The notes: a model not told the origin generated them from the sequence alone. A DNA stretch of 64,000 nucleotides from Ovis canadensis (GCF_042477335.2 NC_091255.1:42820501-42884500), one strand, 5' to 3'. Numbered from the stretch's first letter, positions 12,101-40,500 are shown. A program made the numbers and translations.

Positions 12101-13572
12101 TACCACTGCTGCCCACTCAGAATGCGGCCTTGCCCACCCTAGCATGGAGCCCAGCTTCTGCCACAAGGGGCCAGATGGGGGAGCGCCTTCCCTCCACCTT
12201 TCTGGGGCCCCAGCTTCACACCTCGACTCCCTGGCTGAGGAAGTGACACCTTAGCATGACACCTGCCCCACCACACTGTCCTCTCACCTCGAGGGGCTCA
12301 CCCTCAGTCACTCAGCATAGGAAGGGGCCACCTGGGAACCCCTGAGCGCTAGACTCCACTCTGGGCCCCTCGGCCAGCAAGCCAGAGGATCCTGGCACCC
12401 TCTATTGCCACCTGGGAAACCCTGTCTGCCCTGAGAAACGTCCCGGCCTCGGCCAGTGCAGGAGCAGTGCCCAAAGAGCGTCTCCCTGGACCAGGGTCTC
12501 CTGCCAGCCGCTCAGGACCTACAGCAGCCCCTCCAAGGGGCCCTGGCTCTCAAGCTGAAGTCAAATCCCACTGACAAGGGCGCACAAAGACCAAGCCCCC
12601 GCTCACTCCGTCTCTGGCCAAGTCGTCAGTTCTGTGAACCTCAACTTTGTCACCCTCATGTGAGCATAACGACTCGAAGCCCCAAGAGCAGCAAGGGCGC
12701 CTGTGATCAGAGGGCTTGGGTGTAAAACTGAAGCCAGAAGTGACACCCCTGGGGGCAGTTAGCAAGGGGCAGGCCGGGCCTCTCTCAACCACACACCAGC
12801 GTAGGGAGGCGGGGCTGAAGGCAGCCCCTTTCCCGCGGCCCCTCTGGCCCTACCCAGGAAAGAAAGGGAGGAGCAGCCCTCCACCCCCACCTCCGCCAAG
12901 GCTCCAGAATCGGTGGGTAGGCTGCCCCCGCGACAGAGTCCGCTGCAGGGAAGACAGTGGCCCCATTTCATCGCAAGGGAAACTGAGACCCCAGGATTCG
13001 AAGTGCAGTTGGTTACACGGCCAGGCATCCCCCCTGGAGCCCCGGGCAGGCCGGGCACAGCTCAGGCGGGAGTCCCAGGCAGTGGGGGAAGGGAGGAGGA
13101 ACCGGGAAGGGATTTCCCAGCCCCACCCCCCAACATCTGCCCCCACTCAGCACTCCTCCCCAGCAGCCTGGGTGCGAAAGCAAAACAAATCGGGCCCAAG
13201 GGCTGCGCAGGGGCGCCGAGGTCCCCAAGAAAGAGATAAAGAGGCAGCGAGTGGAACCAGAGAGAGTTGAGAGCCGCACGGAGGCGGAGAGGCCCCTCGG
13301 GGAGAGGGCAGCGAAGTCCGAGGCGCGGAGACATGAGCTGGGGAAGCGGAGGGCAGGGATGCAGGCGCACGGCTCGGGCGGAGCGGAGCTGGGCGGCCCG
13401 GCCCGGCCCGGCGTGCGCCCCCTCCCCCGGCCCGACGTGGCTCCGGCCAGGCCCCCGCCCCCAGCCAGCTGCCCCCGGCCCGCCGCCGCACCTTATGGAA
13501 GGCGAAGAGCTCCTGCTTGAGCTTCTCGCGCTGCGGGTCTGCGCCCTGCCTGCGGAACCGAAACTTCATCAT
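110..13572 (-). CDS. LLGL1: LLGL1, Lgl1 cell-polarity scaffold (20 coding exons, C-terminus cut off)
   Basis: Lgl1 is a cortical scaffold that restrains aPKC-Par6 and helps set apical-basal polarity. Coding exons read from the minus strand: 13492-13572, 10224-10321, 8350-8431, 8129-8259, 6944-7102, 6688-6850, 6475-6610, 6132-6186, 5887-6041, 5592-5815, 5359-5426, 4249-4402, 4062-4166, 3400-3692, 3129-3273, 2901-3054, 1288-1583, 619-883, 423-537 and 110-219. They total 2,989 nt with GT-AG junctions and continuous reading phase, giving residues 1 to about 996 of a family length near 1,060. The peptide follows mammalian LLGL1 throughout ([18 protein letters not shown] at the start, [10 protein letters not shown] and [10 protein letters not shown] inside). 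The family folds as two seven-bladed WD40 propellers. The start is the first of two adjacent ATGs in exon 1. No stop or frameshift was seen. The remaining C-terminal exon or exons fall left of the window. Confidence 0.97.
3129..3273 (-). other. LLGL1: LLGL1 exon 15: aPKC phosphorylation segment
   Basis: By counting codons from the start, this exon encodes residues 635-683. It contains the basic, serine-rich run [16 protein letters not shown] with serines at 655, 659 and 663. In mammalian Lgl these are the established atypical-PKC target sites, and their phosphorylation releases the protein from the cell cortex. All three serines and the flanking lysines and arginines are intact. The numbering matches the literature exactly, which also supports the upstream exon assignments. 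Confidence 0.9.
5305..5330. repeat. Short (CA)n microsatellite
   Basis: A short run of CA dinucleotides with one CT interruption, in LLGL1 intron 11 close to exon 11. Confidence 0.8.
8432..10223 (-). other. LLGL1: LLGL1 intron 2, U12-type (minor spliceosome) intron
   Basis: On the minus strand exon 2 ends AAGAT and the intron begins GTATCCTTT (10223 down to 10215). This is a perfect match to the GT-AG class U12 donor. The intron ends with CCCTTGAC (8452 down to 8445), a good match to the U12 branch-point consensus. Its likely branch A at 8446 lies about 14 nt before the last intron base. The intron interrupts a codon (phase 2), as U12 introns often do. No other intron in the window has such a donor. 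That it uses the minor spliceosome is inferred from these signals. Confidence 0.85.
10322..13491 (-). other. LLGL1: LLGL1 intron 1 (no exon seen)
   Basis: This 3.2 kb intron separates the 27-codon first exon from exon 2 (TVEHGF...). No coding exon was recognised in it. It holds one tRNA-derived SINE at about 11,907-12,032 and otherwise GC-rich unique-looking sequence. The part near 13,000-13,490 belongs to the promoter CpG island. First introns of this kind often carry regulatory elements, but I see none I can name. Confidence 0.8.
11905..12032 (-). repeat. tRNA-Glu-derived SINE (CHR-2 type)
   Basis: Read on the minus strand it begins ACTTCCCTGGTGGTCCAGTG, contains the B-box-like GGTTCGATCCCTGGTC, and ends in an A-rich tail (CAAAAACAAAAAG). 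This is the layout of the cetartiodactyl tRNA-Glu SINEs. It lies in LLGL1 intron 1. The family name is from memory of the consensus. Confidence 0.8.
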
Positions 13573-13870
13573 CTTGCGCCCGGCCGCCCGCCGCCGCCCG
13601 CAGGATGCGCCGCGCGGCCCCGCCGGTCCTGAGGCGCGGGCGGGCGGGAGCCAGGCGCGGGCGCGGCGGGGCAGGGCCTGCACGGGGCGGGGCTGTCCGA
13701 CGGACGCGCAGCTCGGCCAATGGACGACCCTCACACCGCCCGCCCCCGCCCCTGCCTGGCACTCAGTGGGCGCTCGCGAGCACGCCCCACCGCGCGTGCG
13801 CCTTGGTGCGGGGCCTGCCGGGACTTGTAGTCCGCAAGCGGGGCTTCGGCGTGGACGGCAGGGGACTGGT
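13200..13870 (-). promoter_or_regulatory. LLGL1: LLGL1 CpG-island promoter
   Basis: CpG density rises sharply around exon 1 and continues about 300 bases upstream of the start codon at 13,572. A minus-strand ACTACAAGTCCC (13831 down to 13820) lies about 250 bases upstream of the ATG. It resembles the ACTACAA(n)TCC element found in CpG-island promoters and bound by ZNF143-type factors. No TATA box was seen. The exact transcription start cannot be fixed from sequence, but the layout fits a broad housekeeping-type promoter. Confidence 0.7.
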
Positions 13871-13879
13871 TTTTAAGCG

Positions 13880-14985
13880 GCAGCGCGCGTTCCCCAACGC
13901 GGAGGAGGTTTTTCCCTTCCTGCCAGGAGCCAGCGATAAGCACACCCAGGTTGAGGCAGCCCCGTCCTTAAAGCCAAGAAAGCTCTGACCAGGGCCACTC
14001 CCTAGCCCCCAGCCTCAGTTTCCCCATCTGCGCTACTGGCCCAGTGATGGCTAGTTGTATTATGTTTGACAGGTTTCCCGGGACCCGACGTGGACCTCAG
14101 TGGGCCAGAATACCGCCCACGCCATGCTCTTGTCCCAGGTGGGTGGTCGGTCGGGAATGCCCTCCTCCGCCCCCAGCCCCTGGGGAACTACTGCACCTCC
14201 AGGATTCTACATTAAGAAGCTCTGGTGGCCTCACGGGGGATTCTTAGGTGCACCACGAGCTGAAGAGGATGGAGACCCAGTTGGGAGTAGAGACCTTTCC
14301 TTGGGAGCTGGCATTTGGTCCTGAGATTGGATCCGGCCTTCTCCAAGATGGAGGGAGGGCCTCCCTGCGCAGAGAACTGTTAAACAAAGTTGCACCCCCT
14401 CGACTCTGAGAGAGGATGGCCTGTCCCCTAACCACCTCCCAGGCTTCTTTTTCTCATCTGGACAATGGCCTGAAGGCTGAACCTTCCCTTCCAAGGCTGA
14501 GAATAGGCTGCTCTGGGCTCAGGGTCCCAGAAGCTTAGGTGGGGCTGACAGACTTGGCCCACACCCCACCAGCTGTGTCAAGGGAGGCGTGCCTGACTTG
14601 TGACCCCAGGCATCTGCCAAGGCACAGGCCCAACCCCCGCACCCCACCCATGTCAGCCCTGCTCAGCCCTTCCTTGGGGTTGGATCTGGAAAAAGGATGA
14701 GCTGGGGAGCAGGGAGGTGAGAGGAGGGAAGATGATAAGAACAAGGCTTGAGTGTCCACAGATGTGGCAAGCACTGTTCACAACCCTCTCCTGGTTTCAG
14801 CTGATTAAGTGCTCTCAACAGTCCTGAGAGGGAGGAAAGCCCGGTGTTCTAGAGGAGGAAGCTAAGACAGATGGTCACAGGCAAAGGGGCAAGCTGGCTG
14901 CACTGAGAAGCATCAGGCCTCTGCGGCCACTGCCTACACCCAACTTGGGTGCTCTGAGGCCTGGGTTCTGGTGCCTGCCCTCCCA
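13880..14985. other. Intergenic stretch upstream of LLGL1, nothing recognised
   Basis: GC-moderate sequence between the LLGL1 promoter and the first older repeats. The open frames here are short and do not resemble any family I know. No RNA gene or repeat was recognised. Confidence 0.5.
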
Positions 14986-14989
14986 CCCT

Positions 14990-15178
14990 TGGCTGATTTT
15001 GACTGCCTGAGCCCTAAGTGGCCTCTTCTGCAAAGTGAAGGCCTCACACAGAGAAGTGTCAGGAAGGTGTTAATTCACATCCTTAGTCGCCTTTAGAAGC
15101 TGTGCGACCTAGAGCAAGACATTTAAGCTGTGTCTCAGGTTTCCTCATTTGTAAAAAATGTGGGTAATCCTAGTACCT
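14990..15178 (+). repeat. MIR-like ancient SINE remnant
   Basis: It carries the typical MIR phrasing around TTTCCTCATTTGTAAAA, preceded by a tRNA-like stretch about a lost ordered component. Divergence is high, so both limits and family are approximate. Confidence 0.5.
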
Positions 15179-15183
15179 GCCTT

Positions 15184-15560
15184 TGTTTTTGTTGTTCAGT
15201 GGCTCAGTCATGTCCAACTCTGTTACCCCATGGACTGCAGCATGCCAGGCTGCCCTGTTCTTCACCATCTCCTGGAGCCTGCTCAAACTCATGTCCATTG
15301 AGTTGGTGATATCATCCATCTCGTCCTCTGTCGTCCCCTTCTCCTCCTGCGTTCAATCTTTCCCAGCATCAGGGTCTTTTCTAATGAGACAGCTCTTCAC
15401 ATCAGGTGGCCAAAGGACTGGAGCTTCAGCATCAGTCCTCCCAATGAATATTCAGGGTTGATTTCCTTTAGGATTGACTGGTTTGATCCCCTTGCAGTCC
15501 AAGGGACTCTCAAGGGTTCTCCAACACCACAGTTCAAAAGCATCAATTCTGTGGTGCTCA
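15184..15560 (-). repeat. BovB LINE 3' fragment
   Basis: The reverse complement matches the end of the BovB/RTE reading frame and 3' tail: CTGATGCTGAAGCTCCAGTC, then a stretch like GACATGAGTTTGAGCAGGCT, then an end rich in AACAAAAACAAA. It is 5'-truncated, as most LINE insertions are, and lies between LLGL1 and ALKBH5. Confidence 0.85.
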
Positions 15561-16499
15561 GCCTCTACCTGCCTTAGAGGGTCATTATGAACAAGAGGTG
15601 AATTAGTATTTGTAAAGCCCTGAGACCAGACTGTGCCAGGCAGACAGGAAGTGTCATGTGGGAGTCAGCTGTCATTAGAGTTCTTGGTAATTGCTGTTTG
15701 AGCTCCACCCCTCGGTCACCCTGGTCCTTGCCCTTTCTCAGTCTCCAGTCTAGAGGGACACAGAACTGAGTGAAGATCACAGCAACCCGGAGTTTGCTGT
15801 GCTATACTGGGAATGCCGGGGGTGTTGGGAGTCCAGAAGAGGCATCTGACCCGGAGTAGGTGTTGTGGAGAGGGGCAGTTCAACAGTAGAGAAGGCAGGA
15901 GGGAGAGAGAGGAGGGCCCCAGGCAAGCAGGGGTTCCCAGAATGCCAGAGCTCCCCGACACCTGTGTGAATGTCCATGGAGTGGGGCCTGAGTCTGGACT
16001 TTTAAAACAGCCCTTTACCAGGTGACTCTGAGGCCCCAGCTTGGCCCCATCCGATCTGGTTATAAAGGAGTTAAATGGGTAAACTGAGACATGGGGCAGG
16101 GTTAGGAGAGGCACAGGGCAGGTCTGGGGTAGCAAGGACTGCTTGTGCCTCCCCTCCCCCGAGAGCCTGGGCCCAGCCTGTGATCACCACGGTTGCCCCG
16201 GGGCAGCAGGGCCAAGCCTGCTCAGAGCAGGAAGCAGACTCAGGGGAGCTGAGGTAAGGGCATGCACACAGGGTCTTCTTGACCTCGGGTGACCCCTGTA
16301 CCTGTCCTGGAGGTGGGGGAGCAGGAGGGCACCTGAGTCAGCACCGGAAGGGAAAGCTGGTCCGTCCTGCAGCCTCCCAGCCTCAGGTCAGCCTCGGGCC
16401 AGGGACGGGTTGGGACTTCTAGGCATTTCCTGGGTGGGGTGGCCTCTCCCTACACCCTCCTCCTCCTCCTCGGCCATCCCAGGGCCCTGCCCAGCTCTG

Positions 16500-16645
16500 A
16501 GGTGGGACCTAGATCTGGCTTCAGATCCCAAGACATCCTCTTGCTAGCTGGGTACCCTCTGGTAAGCCATCTTACCTGGCCATCAGTTTCCCCATCTGTA
16601 AAACGCAGTAAGGACTCAGTGAGATGATTTAAGCAGGAGTGGAAC
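16500..16645 (+). repeat. MIR-like ancient SINE remnant
   Basis: Contains CAGTTTCCCCATCTGTAAAA followed by GTGAGATGATTTAA, the usual central and 3' part of MIR elements. Strongly diverged. Confidence 0.55.
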
Positions 16646-16798
16646 TCAAGGCTGGGCAGAATCTGTCCCTGGTGAGCCGGCTCTGAACTGGCCACCTCTC
16701 CAGTCTTCACAGGTACCAGGCGGGCTTCTTCCTCAGAAGACCTGCACTTGCTGTTTCCTTGCCTGAGATACTTTGCCAAATCCCTCCCCTCCTTTTAG

Positions 16799-17004
16799 TC
16801 TTTCCCGGTGGCTCAGATGGTAAAGAATCCGCCTACAGATTCAGGGTTCTAGTCCTGAGTTCGGAAGATCCCCAGAAGGGAATGGCAACTCACTCCAGTG
16901 TTCTTGCCTGGAGAATTCCACAGACAGAGAAACCCAGCAGACTACAGTCCATGGGGCTGCAAACAGCTGGACACAGCTGAGCAACTTTCACTTTACTTTT
17001 CTCC
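16799..17004 (+). repeat. Bov-tA SINE
   Basis: Begins CCCGGTGGCTCAGATGGTAA (tRNA-like head), continues through GGAGAATTCC and CAGTCCATGGGGCTGCAAAC, and ends GCTGAGCAACTTTCACTTTA. This is a ruminant Bov-tA element in the plus orientation, nearly complete. Confidence 0.9.
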
Positions 17005-17089
17005 TCCTTTTAGTCCTGACTTGATGACACTTGTTCAAGGAACCCATTCCCCACCTCATGCCACCAGGGCCTCTAGATTTCTGACGCCT

Positions 17090-17275
17090 CCCCAGCCTGC
17101 TCCTCTCTGCCTGCCTCTTCTTACCCAGTGTCTATATATATTATTTGTCTCCCAGTTTAAGAATGAGCTCCCTGAGGGCTTGGTTTTGAATGCTTTTGTT
17201 CACAGCTGTGTCCCCAGTGCCTAGAACAGTGCCTGGCACACAGCAGATACTCAACACATTTATAAAATACATGAA
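17090..17275 (+). repeat. L2-like LINE 3' end remnant
   Basis: Shows the common L2 3' phrasing CCCAGTGCCTAGAACAGTGC followed by CTGGCACACAGCAGATACTC and an AT-rich tail. Family assignment is from memory. Confidence 0.55.
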
Positions 17276-18389
17276 TTCATTAATCTTAAAAAGTCAGAAA
17301 GCAAGTGTGACAAACTGTTAACACACGTGGGTGGTAATGTGGCTTAAGTATTTTTCAGTGTGGTTTAAATGTTGCATTAAAAATATAAAATGCAAATAAC
17401 CCACACTGGGAGTCAAAGGTCATAGGACTTGGTGGTTGATGGATGTGGGGAGAGTAGGGGTGTCCCAGAGCCAGGCTGACGTGCATCCAGGGTGTCCTCA
17501 GAGGCAGGCACCGCATTAGATTCTGCATTTGTGCTTTATCTGCTTGGATCTTTGCGGTGACACTGGAGGTAGTCACAGGGACAACCCTCTTTATAGACAG
17601 GAAATGGAAGCTAAGGTCCAAGGCCACCTGCTGAGACGGCAGGGATAAGGGGTGGTAGGAAAGCCCCCCAGGGAGGCCGAACAGGGGCAGCCCAGGATGG
17701 GAGGACGGTCTGGAGAGCCTGGCTGCGGGAGGCGGGACTGCCTTCCAGGAGCTGGCCCAGATCCCGGCTAAGGCCACGACCCTCCTCTGCTGCCCAAACC
17801 ACACAAGCAGCTTCTTCCTGGCGGCTCCCCCAGGGGCCTGGCAAGCCCCAGGATTCCAGGAGTGGAATCTGGGCTGGGGGTGGGGCGGGCGGGCAGGGCC
17901 GGAGGTAGAAGATGATGAGGGTTCTAGCGGGGTTGGGGGGCTGACTGAGAGTACTGGGAGCCCAAGCTGGGGTAGCCCTCATCCTTTATGGTGGGTTTCA
18001 GCCCGGATAGGGGAGGAGCAGCAGCTCTGGGTCCATCAGCCCACAGAGGGTGAGCAGTGTGCGGGGCCCCAGAGAAGGAAGGCCTGGCAGGGGAGGTGGG
18101 GGCAGACCCAGCCTGTCCTCCTTTTACAGGGGAGTGACCCCCCAAGGTCATGTAGGGGACCACACCAAGGGTCTTCGGACCTCCAGCCCAGGGCTCCCTC
18201 TCCAGCCCTGACACTGGTCCTGAGCCAGGTCTGCATTGTGCTTTTGTCGACTCAGCTGGCTCATAGGAAGGACCTGGGGGATTGGGTGTACCTGTCCTCT
18301 CCCTGTAGGGGTGTCAGGTTTGAGGTTCCAGGGGACTGTCACAGACCTGTTGGAAGGTGGAGTTCTGTACTTTGTCTCTCTCTGTGGCT

Positions 18390-18640
18390 CCAAGTTCTAA
18401 TCCTGCTCTGCCACTTCATCTTTCTGGGCCTCAGTTTACTCATCTGCAAGATGGGGGCGAATGTTAATTCCTACCATTTATTACCACTGAACACTTATCT
18501 GTGCCAGGCTCCATAGTCACTCCTTTCATCCTATGCCTGTTTTACATAGGAAGGAACCAAGATCAGAGAGCTTAAGTAATCCACCCAGAGCTTTTACATG
18601 GCAATGTCAGGATTTGAGCCTGGGCCCCAGGTAAGATATA
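18390..18640 (+). repeat. MIR-like ancient SINE remnant
   Basis: Contains CTCAGTTTACTCATCTGCAA and GATGGGGGCGAATG. The downstream part reads like the accounting-type text of other ancient repeats (GGATTTGAGCCTGG). Limits are approximate. Confidence 0.45.
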
Positions 18641-19371
18641 TCAGAGTTTGAGATGAGAATTAAATCAGGCAGATCATAAAGGGCCTCACTCACAATGAGT
18701 CCAGGGAGGGTGGAAATTAGGGAGTTAGGTTCTGGGTCCCAGCCTGGAGTGGCAGCACTGGGTCACAGAGAACTCTCTGGAGGTCCATGGAGCCGGGGTA
18801 ACCCTGACCCACAAGCCCTTGGGCCACCCTGCATACCCACCCCTGGGGCCTTGGCTGAGCCAGGCAGCAGCAGCAGGGAGCCCTCGTTGTTCCCCTGGGG
18901 CCTCAGCTCCCCTTCTACACTGAAGGAGGGCTGCCCCCCCACCCCCACCCACTCGAGACACCAACACTGGGGCTCTGCTGCCACTCTGTGGGCACCAGTG
19001 GAAGTGCGCCAGGGAGCACCCAGTTGGAGGGCCCTAGCCTCTGAGATCTCTTAATCCGCGCCTGTTACTTACTACTCAGCCCTGCAGCCCGCGGGACTCT
19101 AGATCTGCCCAAGTGCTCCACTGCTCAAAACCCTCCATGTGAAGCCGCTCCCAACAGCCAATTATTACCTTTTACGAATTTTTGTGAGTCAGTTGTCAGA
19201 CACAGCTGTTACTTAAAAGTTAAAAACAAAGGTAAAGTTCAGAACTAAGCACTTCCTTTCTTAATTAATTTTTCTCGTCTGCTGCCCTTCCTTCACTAAC
19301 GGCATCTGTGTGATGGGAACACCGTAGTAACGCTCACAGCCACCCCGTTGACAGCTGAAGTCTACCCGAAG

Positions 19372-19563
19372 GGAGTACTGGTGGCTGAGCTGGTAAAGAC
19401 TACCCCTGCCATGCAGGAGACCCCGGTTCCTTTCCTGGGTTGGGAAGATCTCCTGGAGAAGGGATAGGCTACCCACCCCAGTATTCTGGCCTGGAGGATT
19501 CCGTGGACTGTATAGTCCATGGGGTTGCAAGGAGTAGGACATGGCTGAGCGACTTTCACGCCA
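19372..19563 (+). repeat. Bov-tA SINE
   Basis: Runs from a tRNA-like head (ACTGGTGGCTGAGCTGGTAA) through GGTTGGGAAGATCTCCTGGA to GGCTGAGCGACTTTCACG, plus orientation. A nearly full Bov-tA element. Confidence 0.9.
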
Positions 19564-19610
19564 CGGAAACAAGCCACCACTACAGCCAGGCTGGTTTTCA
19601 TTTTCTAGAC

Positions 19611-19921
19611 CAGTGCCACCCAATAGAAACACAATGCAAGCCACATATGTAATTTTAAATTCCCTAGTAGCCAGACTTAAAACAGTAACAGGTTAAAATT
19701 AAATAGCATATTTTTATTTAATCCAGGTAGGTCCAAAATACTATCATTTCAATGTAATCAGTAGAAAGTAACTAATAATATTTTCTTACATCCTTTTTTC
19801 GCACCAACTCTTCAGATTCTGGTGTATATTTGACATTTCAAGTTCCTCTCAGTTCAAACCAGCCACATTTCAGCCAGGTTGTCCAGTGGCTGCCAAGCAG
19901 CTGCCATGTTAGACAGCACAG
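19611..19921. mobile_element. Non-autonomous hAT-type DNA transposon remnant
   Basis: Left end CAGTGCCACCCAATAGAA and right end (reverse complement) CTGTGCTGTCTAAC form imperfect terminal inverted repeats typical of hAT-Charlie elements. The interior is AT-rich. The flanking 8-mers TTCTAGAC and GTTTAAAC agree at 5 of 8 positions, which fits a decayed 8-bp target duplication. There is no transposase. Confidence 0.7.
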
Positions 19922-20084
19922 GTTTAAACTTAAGACTCAATGAAGAAGGTATTGATGATGCAGATTAAATTGGAAAGTAGTGGTGACTGAAACATTTCAA
20001 CCCAAGTAAGTTTGTTCAATGATGAGAGGTCATAGGTCATGTATCAAATTTAGTGACACATTTATTGGGAAGAGAGGTGTAGCA

Positions 20085-20495
20085 GGCTGAACAATGGCCC
20101 CCATAGGTTATTAGACCTTAATCCCCAGAATGTAAATTGTTTTACATTTCTTTTAACCTTGCAGATGTGATTATAGCTCTTTACATGGGGAGATTATTTT
20201 TGGTTATTCAGATGGGCTCTAATGAGGGAGAGGCAGAGGAAGTGTGGGACACAGAAGAGGTGGCCATGTGGCCACAGAGGCAGAGACTGGAGTTGTGTGC
20301 CCACAAGTTAAGCAATGTCGACAGCCATGAGGCACTGTTGAAGACAACTGAATCTGAATGGGCAGATTCTAGCCCAGGGGTAGTGATTTTGGGTTTCTGA
20401 TCTCCAAACTGTGAGGAAATCGAAGTCTGTTGTTTTAAGCTACCAGGTTTGTGGCTGTTTGTTGCTGCAGCCACAGGAAAGCAATGCAGGCAGAT
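20085..20495 (+). repeat. Ancient LTR-like (MaLR-like) interspersed repeat
   Basis: It carries the familiar sequence of landmarks GCTGAACAATGGCCCC, CAGATGTGATTATAGC, CCATGTGGCCACAGAGGCAG and TGTTGTTTTAAGCTACCAGG. This matches a common old mammalian interspersed repeat that I believe belongs to the ERVL-MaLR LTRs. It has no coding capacity. Subfamily is uncertain. Confidence 0.55.
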
Positions 20496-20499
20496 GGAG

Positions 20500-22055
20500 T
20501 ACAACTCCATTCACCATACTGTGGCTGAGTTACCACGGGTGAGCTCCAGATATAAGAATTCTACAACAAATACAAGCATCCTGTGAGCAACAACTGACTA
20601 AACAGAGCTTACAAGTGCTGTGTGCTCCATTATTGGTAATGTAGGTGCTGCTCACCTATCAGCACAACCTACAGAAACCTCACGTGTGTGACACACACCA
20701 GATGGTCTCATACCCTCAGCAGGCAGACACGCAGATGTTTTCTGAATGAATGGATGTGACGTCAGGCCTCAGTTTCCCTCACCACAGAACAGGATTGTGG
20801 AAATGGGATGGGCTGCCCAGATGGGAGGGGCTGGAGTCAGATGTTAGAGCACCTACTGTATGCAGGGTAGCGCAGGGGCAGAGACGGGACTTGGCCCATG
20901 GCCCAGACACTGACAGTCTGATTCAGGGAATTGGATATAGGGCCCCCCACCTGCCTGGGGACAGTCTCAGAGATGGCATGCCACGGAACCACTGTACAGG
21001 GACAGAAACCAGAGCCAGAGACATAGCAGGACCTCCAAGGGCTGGACACCCCGTCCTCCGGCCTCATCCCTCAGTCCTGCAAGGCAAAGGGCCTCAGTAC
21101 TCAGGGACTGGGAAGGACCCAGGTCTGGCTTTGTCACAGTGGCAGTGGGGAGTCTCTCGCAGTCCGGAGTCTCTCGCAGTCCTCCACAGAAGTGCCCATC
21201 CTGTGACCCCCGAGTCAGGGAGCTGCCCCTCCCATGTGCTCTGGATGACCGTCCTCTCAGCTCCAGAGCTCGGCCAGGGCCCATGTGCCCAGCCCAGTAG
21301 CTACCCCTGCAGGCTCAACTGGCCACAGACCACAGGGAAGCTCTGCTTACCTCATCTCCACTTCACATCCTGTCACCAACCAGCAGGCCTGAGCCCTGGC
21401 CCCTCACTTGCTTGCTCCCTATAGACTCTCCTCTCCCTGTTACACGAGGAACTGTGTGGCTTGCCAGGTATTCACAGCAAGAATTCGGCCAAGCAGAGTG
21501 ACTCTGCTTGGTCCAGGATCTGAAGGGACTAGAAGCCCCTGGGCCCCAGCAACTGCACCCTCAGCTCTACACACTCACCCCGAAAGCAGGGGCTCAAAGG
21601 GCTGTGCTCACCACAGGGCCACAGTGAGGGCTTGGCCAGCACACAGCAGGACTTTGACAGTTTGTTCAATGAACAAAACTTCTAGTGCATTTGCTACAAA
21701 GGCGAGGCTCTCCCTGCCTTTGCTCATGCTATTCCTCCTCCACTGGCCTGCAGCCTCTCTGATCACTCCAAAAGACAGGCATCTGCAACTCAGCAGAGCA
21801 GGATCCTGGCTCCTGTTGGTCCATGGTGCCCACAACAGGCATCTGGACACATGGGTTACAAAGTCCATCCTCACTGCAGTTTGAGAAAGACAGTGGGCGA
21901 GCCAGTCCTCAGCCCTGGGTTAGCAATTGCTCACCTCCTCTGGAGCCCTGGTGGGCAATGGACTCTGCCCTCCCACCCTCTTCAGGGTTTCAGGGCAAAA
22001 CAAAGGGATTAAGGAAGAAAGGCAAATCCTCTCTTACAACAGCATCAGACAACTG
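20500..22055. other. Intergenic stretch downstream of ALKBH5, nothing recognised
   Basis: Between the LTR-like repeat and the ALKBH5 3' end. Open frames up to about 220 codons occur on the plus strand (20,750-21,424), but they are low-complexity, carry no known domain, and have no splice or homology support. Confidence 0.45.
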
Positions 22056-22059
22056 TTTC

Positions 22060-23496
22060 AAAATATATTAGATTTGGTTTTTATTGTAGAGCACACATAT
22101 CAGGGCAAAGTGCTGCACACACAACTACAAATCATTTTTGGGAAAAAAGCTGTAAAAAAAATACAACTGCAACTGCTTTAGTTACGAAGTCCCAACTTGA
22201 GGAATCCACGCTGGCAAAGGAGTTCTGGCCCCAAAAGGGGCTTCTTGATGGTGGCTGCCCAGCTCTCTGCAGCCTCCTCTTGGACCAGCCCCTGCACGGG
22301 GCAGCCTGGGGACTGGGAGGGGCTCTGCTCTCAGTGGGCCTGGGTCTTAGGCCTGCTGGCGAGGAGACATTCCTAAGGAACCGCGATCAGCAAAACCTTG
22401 CAGCCCTCAAGGATGAGTGGGTGGAAACTGCCAAAAACTTCACTTTTTTCCCCTTTTGTTATTTTTTAAAAGCCCCTTTCCCAGGTCTGATGCCCGAGGT
22501 GGAGGAGGTTCCCACCCCATCTGTAGGCCCAACCTCTGGCCCTGGACGCATGCTGCAGGAGGGCCCTTCCTAGGGGGATGACACAGGGAGAAGGCCCATG
22601 CTGGTCGATGGACAAGAAAAGGAAAGGAAAAAGCCAGGAGGCCAAAGGAAAAAAATGAAAACTCAGAACAAAAGAAAACAAAACCCTACCACACACCACC
22701 ACAATTTTCCATACCCCAAACGCTAGACCTGGAAGGACACCAGTCCCTCCAGCTAGAAACAACTCCTAAAACTGCCCAACATGGCAAGTCTAAAACTATT
22801 CCGTACAATCGCACGCATATGCTTGAAAGGAGCGACCAGCAAAGAGGCAGGCTCCCAGCAAGAGGTCAGGACCACTGCAGCCGGTTCCTTGGCAGCCGGG
22901 GACCCGTGGGCAGAGCAGGCCAGAGGGCATGCAAGAAGCCCGAGGTCTCAGCCAGTAACAGCTCTACGGCAGCAGGGGCTGACACCATCCAGGCTTCTGC
23001 TTGTCATCTCCCCAACAGCGGCAGGAGGGGTATCCACTTGAGCTGCTGGGCCTGGAGAGCAGGTGAGCGGTAGGAAGGCAGCAGGCCCCCTGCAAAGCCA
23101 GCAGGACCTCACCCCAGTGCAGACATAGGTGGGAGGAGAGGGAGGAGACAGAACTTCATTTACAACACTGAGAAGATTTACATTTAAAGCAAAACAAGAA
23201 TTTTCTTAACCAAAACATTTCGCTGTTTTTAAATAACCCAGCCTGACACAGCCCTCCACGCCTCTACTGGCCCCTCCAGTGTGCGCTTCTGTGCCTACAG
23301 ATGCCAACAGCCTTTCCATCCAGGAGGAAACCCAGAACAAGAGAACCAGGTCCTGGCCAATCCCGTTCTTCAGCCTTAACAGGCAACAAACCAAGGGGAA
23401 AAAAACAGAATCAAAAAAAAAAGGGGGGGGGAACCCTCAAAACAGAACAAAAGGAGGGGCAGCTAGTGAGGATCACGCGAGTCCGGAGGCGCTGCC
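22060..23496 (-). other. ALKBH5: ALKBH5 3' UTR
   Basis: The sequence downstream of the stop runs about 1.4 kb to a candidate cleavage region near 22,060. It begins with a C9/U10 run in the transcript (23,413-23,431) and later has U-rich and pyrimidine-rich blocks such as 22,610-22,690. No exon or interspersed repeat was recognised, which fits a constrained UTR. The 3' limit rests only on the poly(A) signal. Confidence 0.7.
22080..22085 (-). terminator. ALKBH5: ALKBH5 candidate poly(A) signal
   Basis: AATAAA on the minus strand, about 1.4 kb after the stop codon. I saw no other AATAAA or ATTAAA between it and the stop. Longer isoforms using signals further left cannot be excluded. Confidence 0.65.
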
Positions 23497-40500
<17,004 letters not shown>

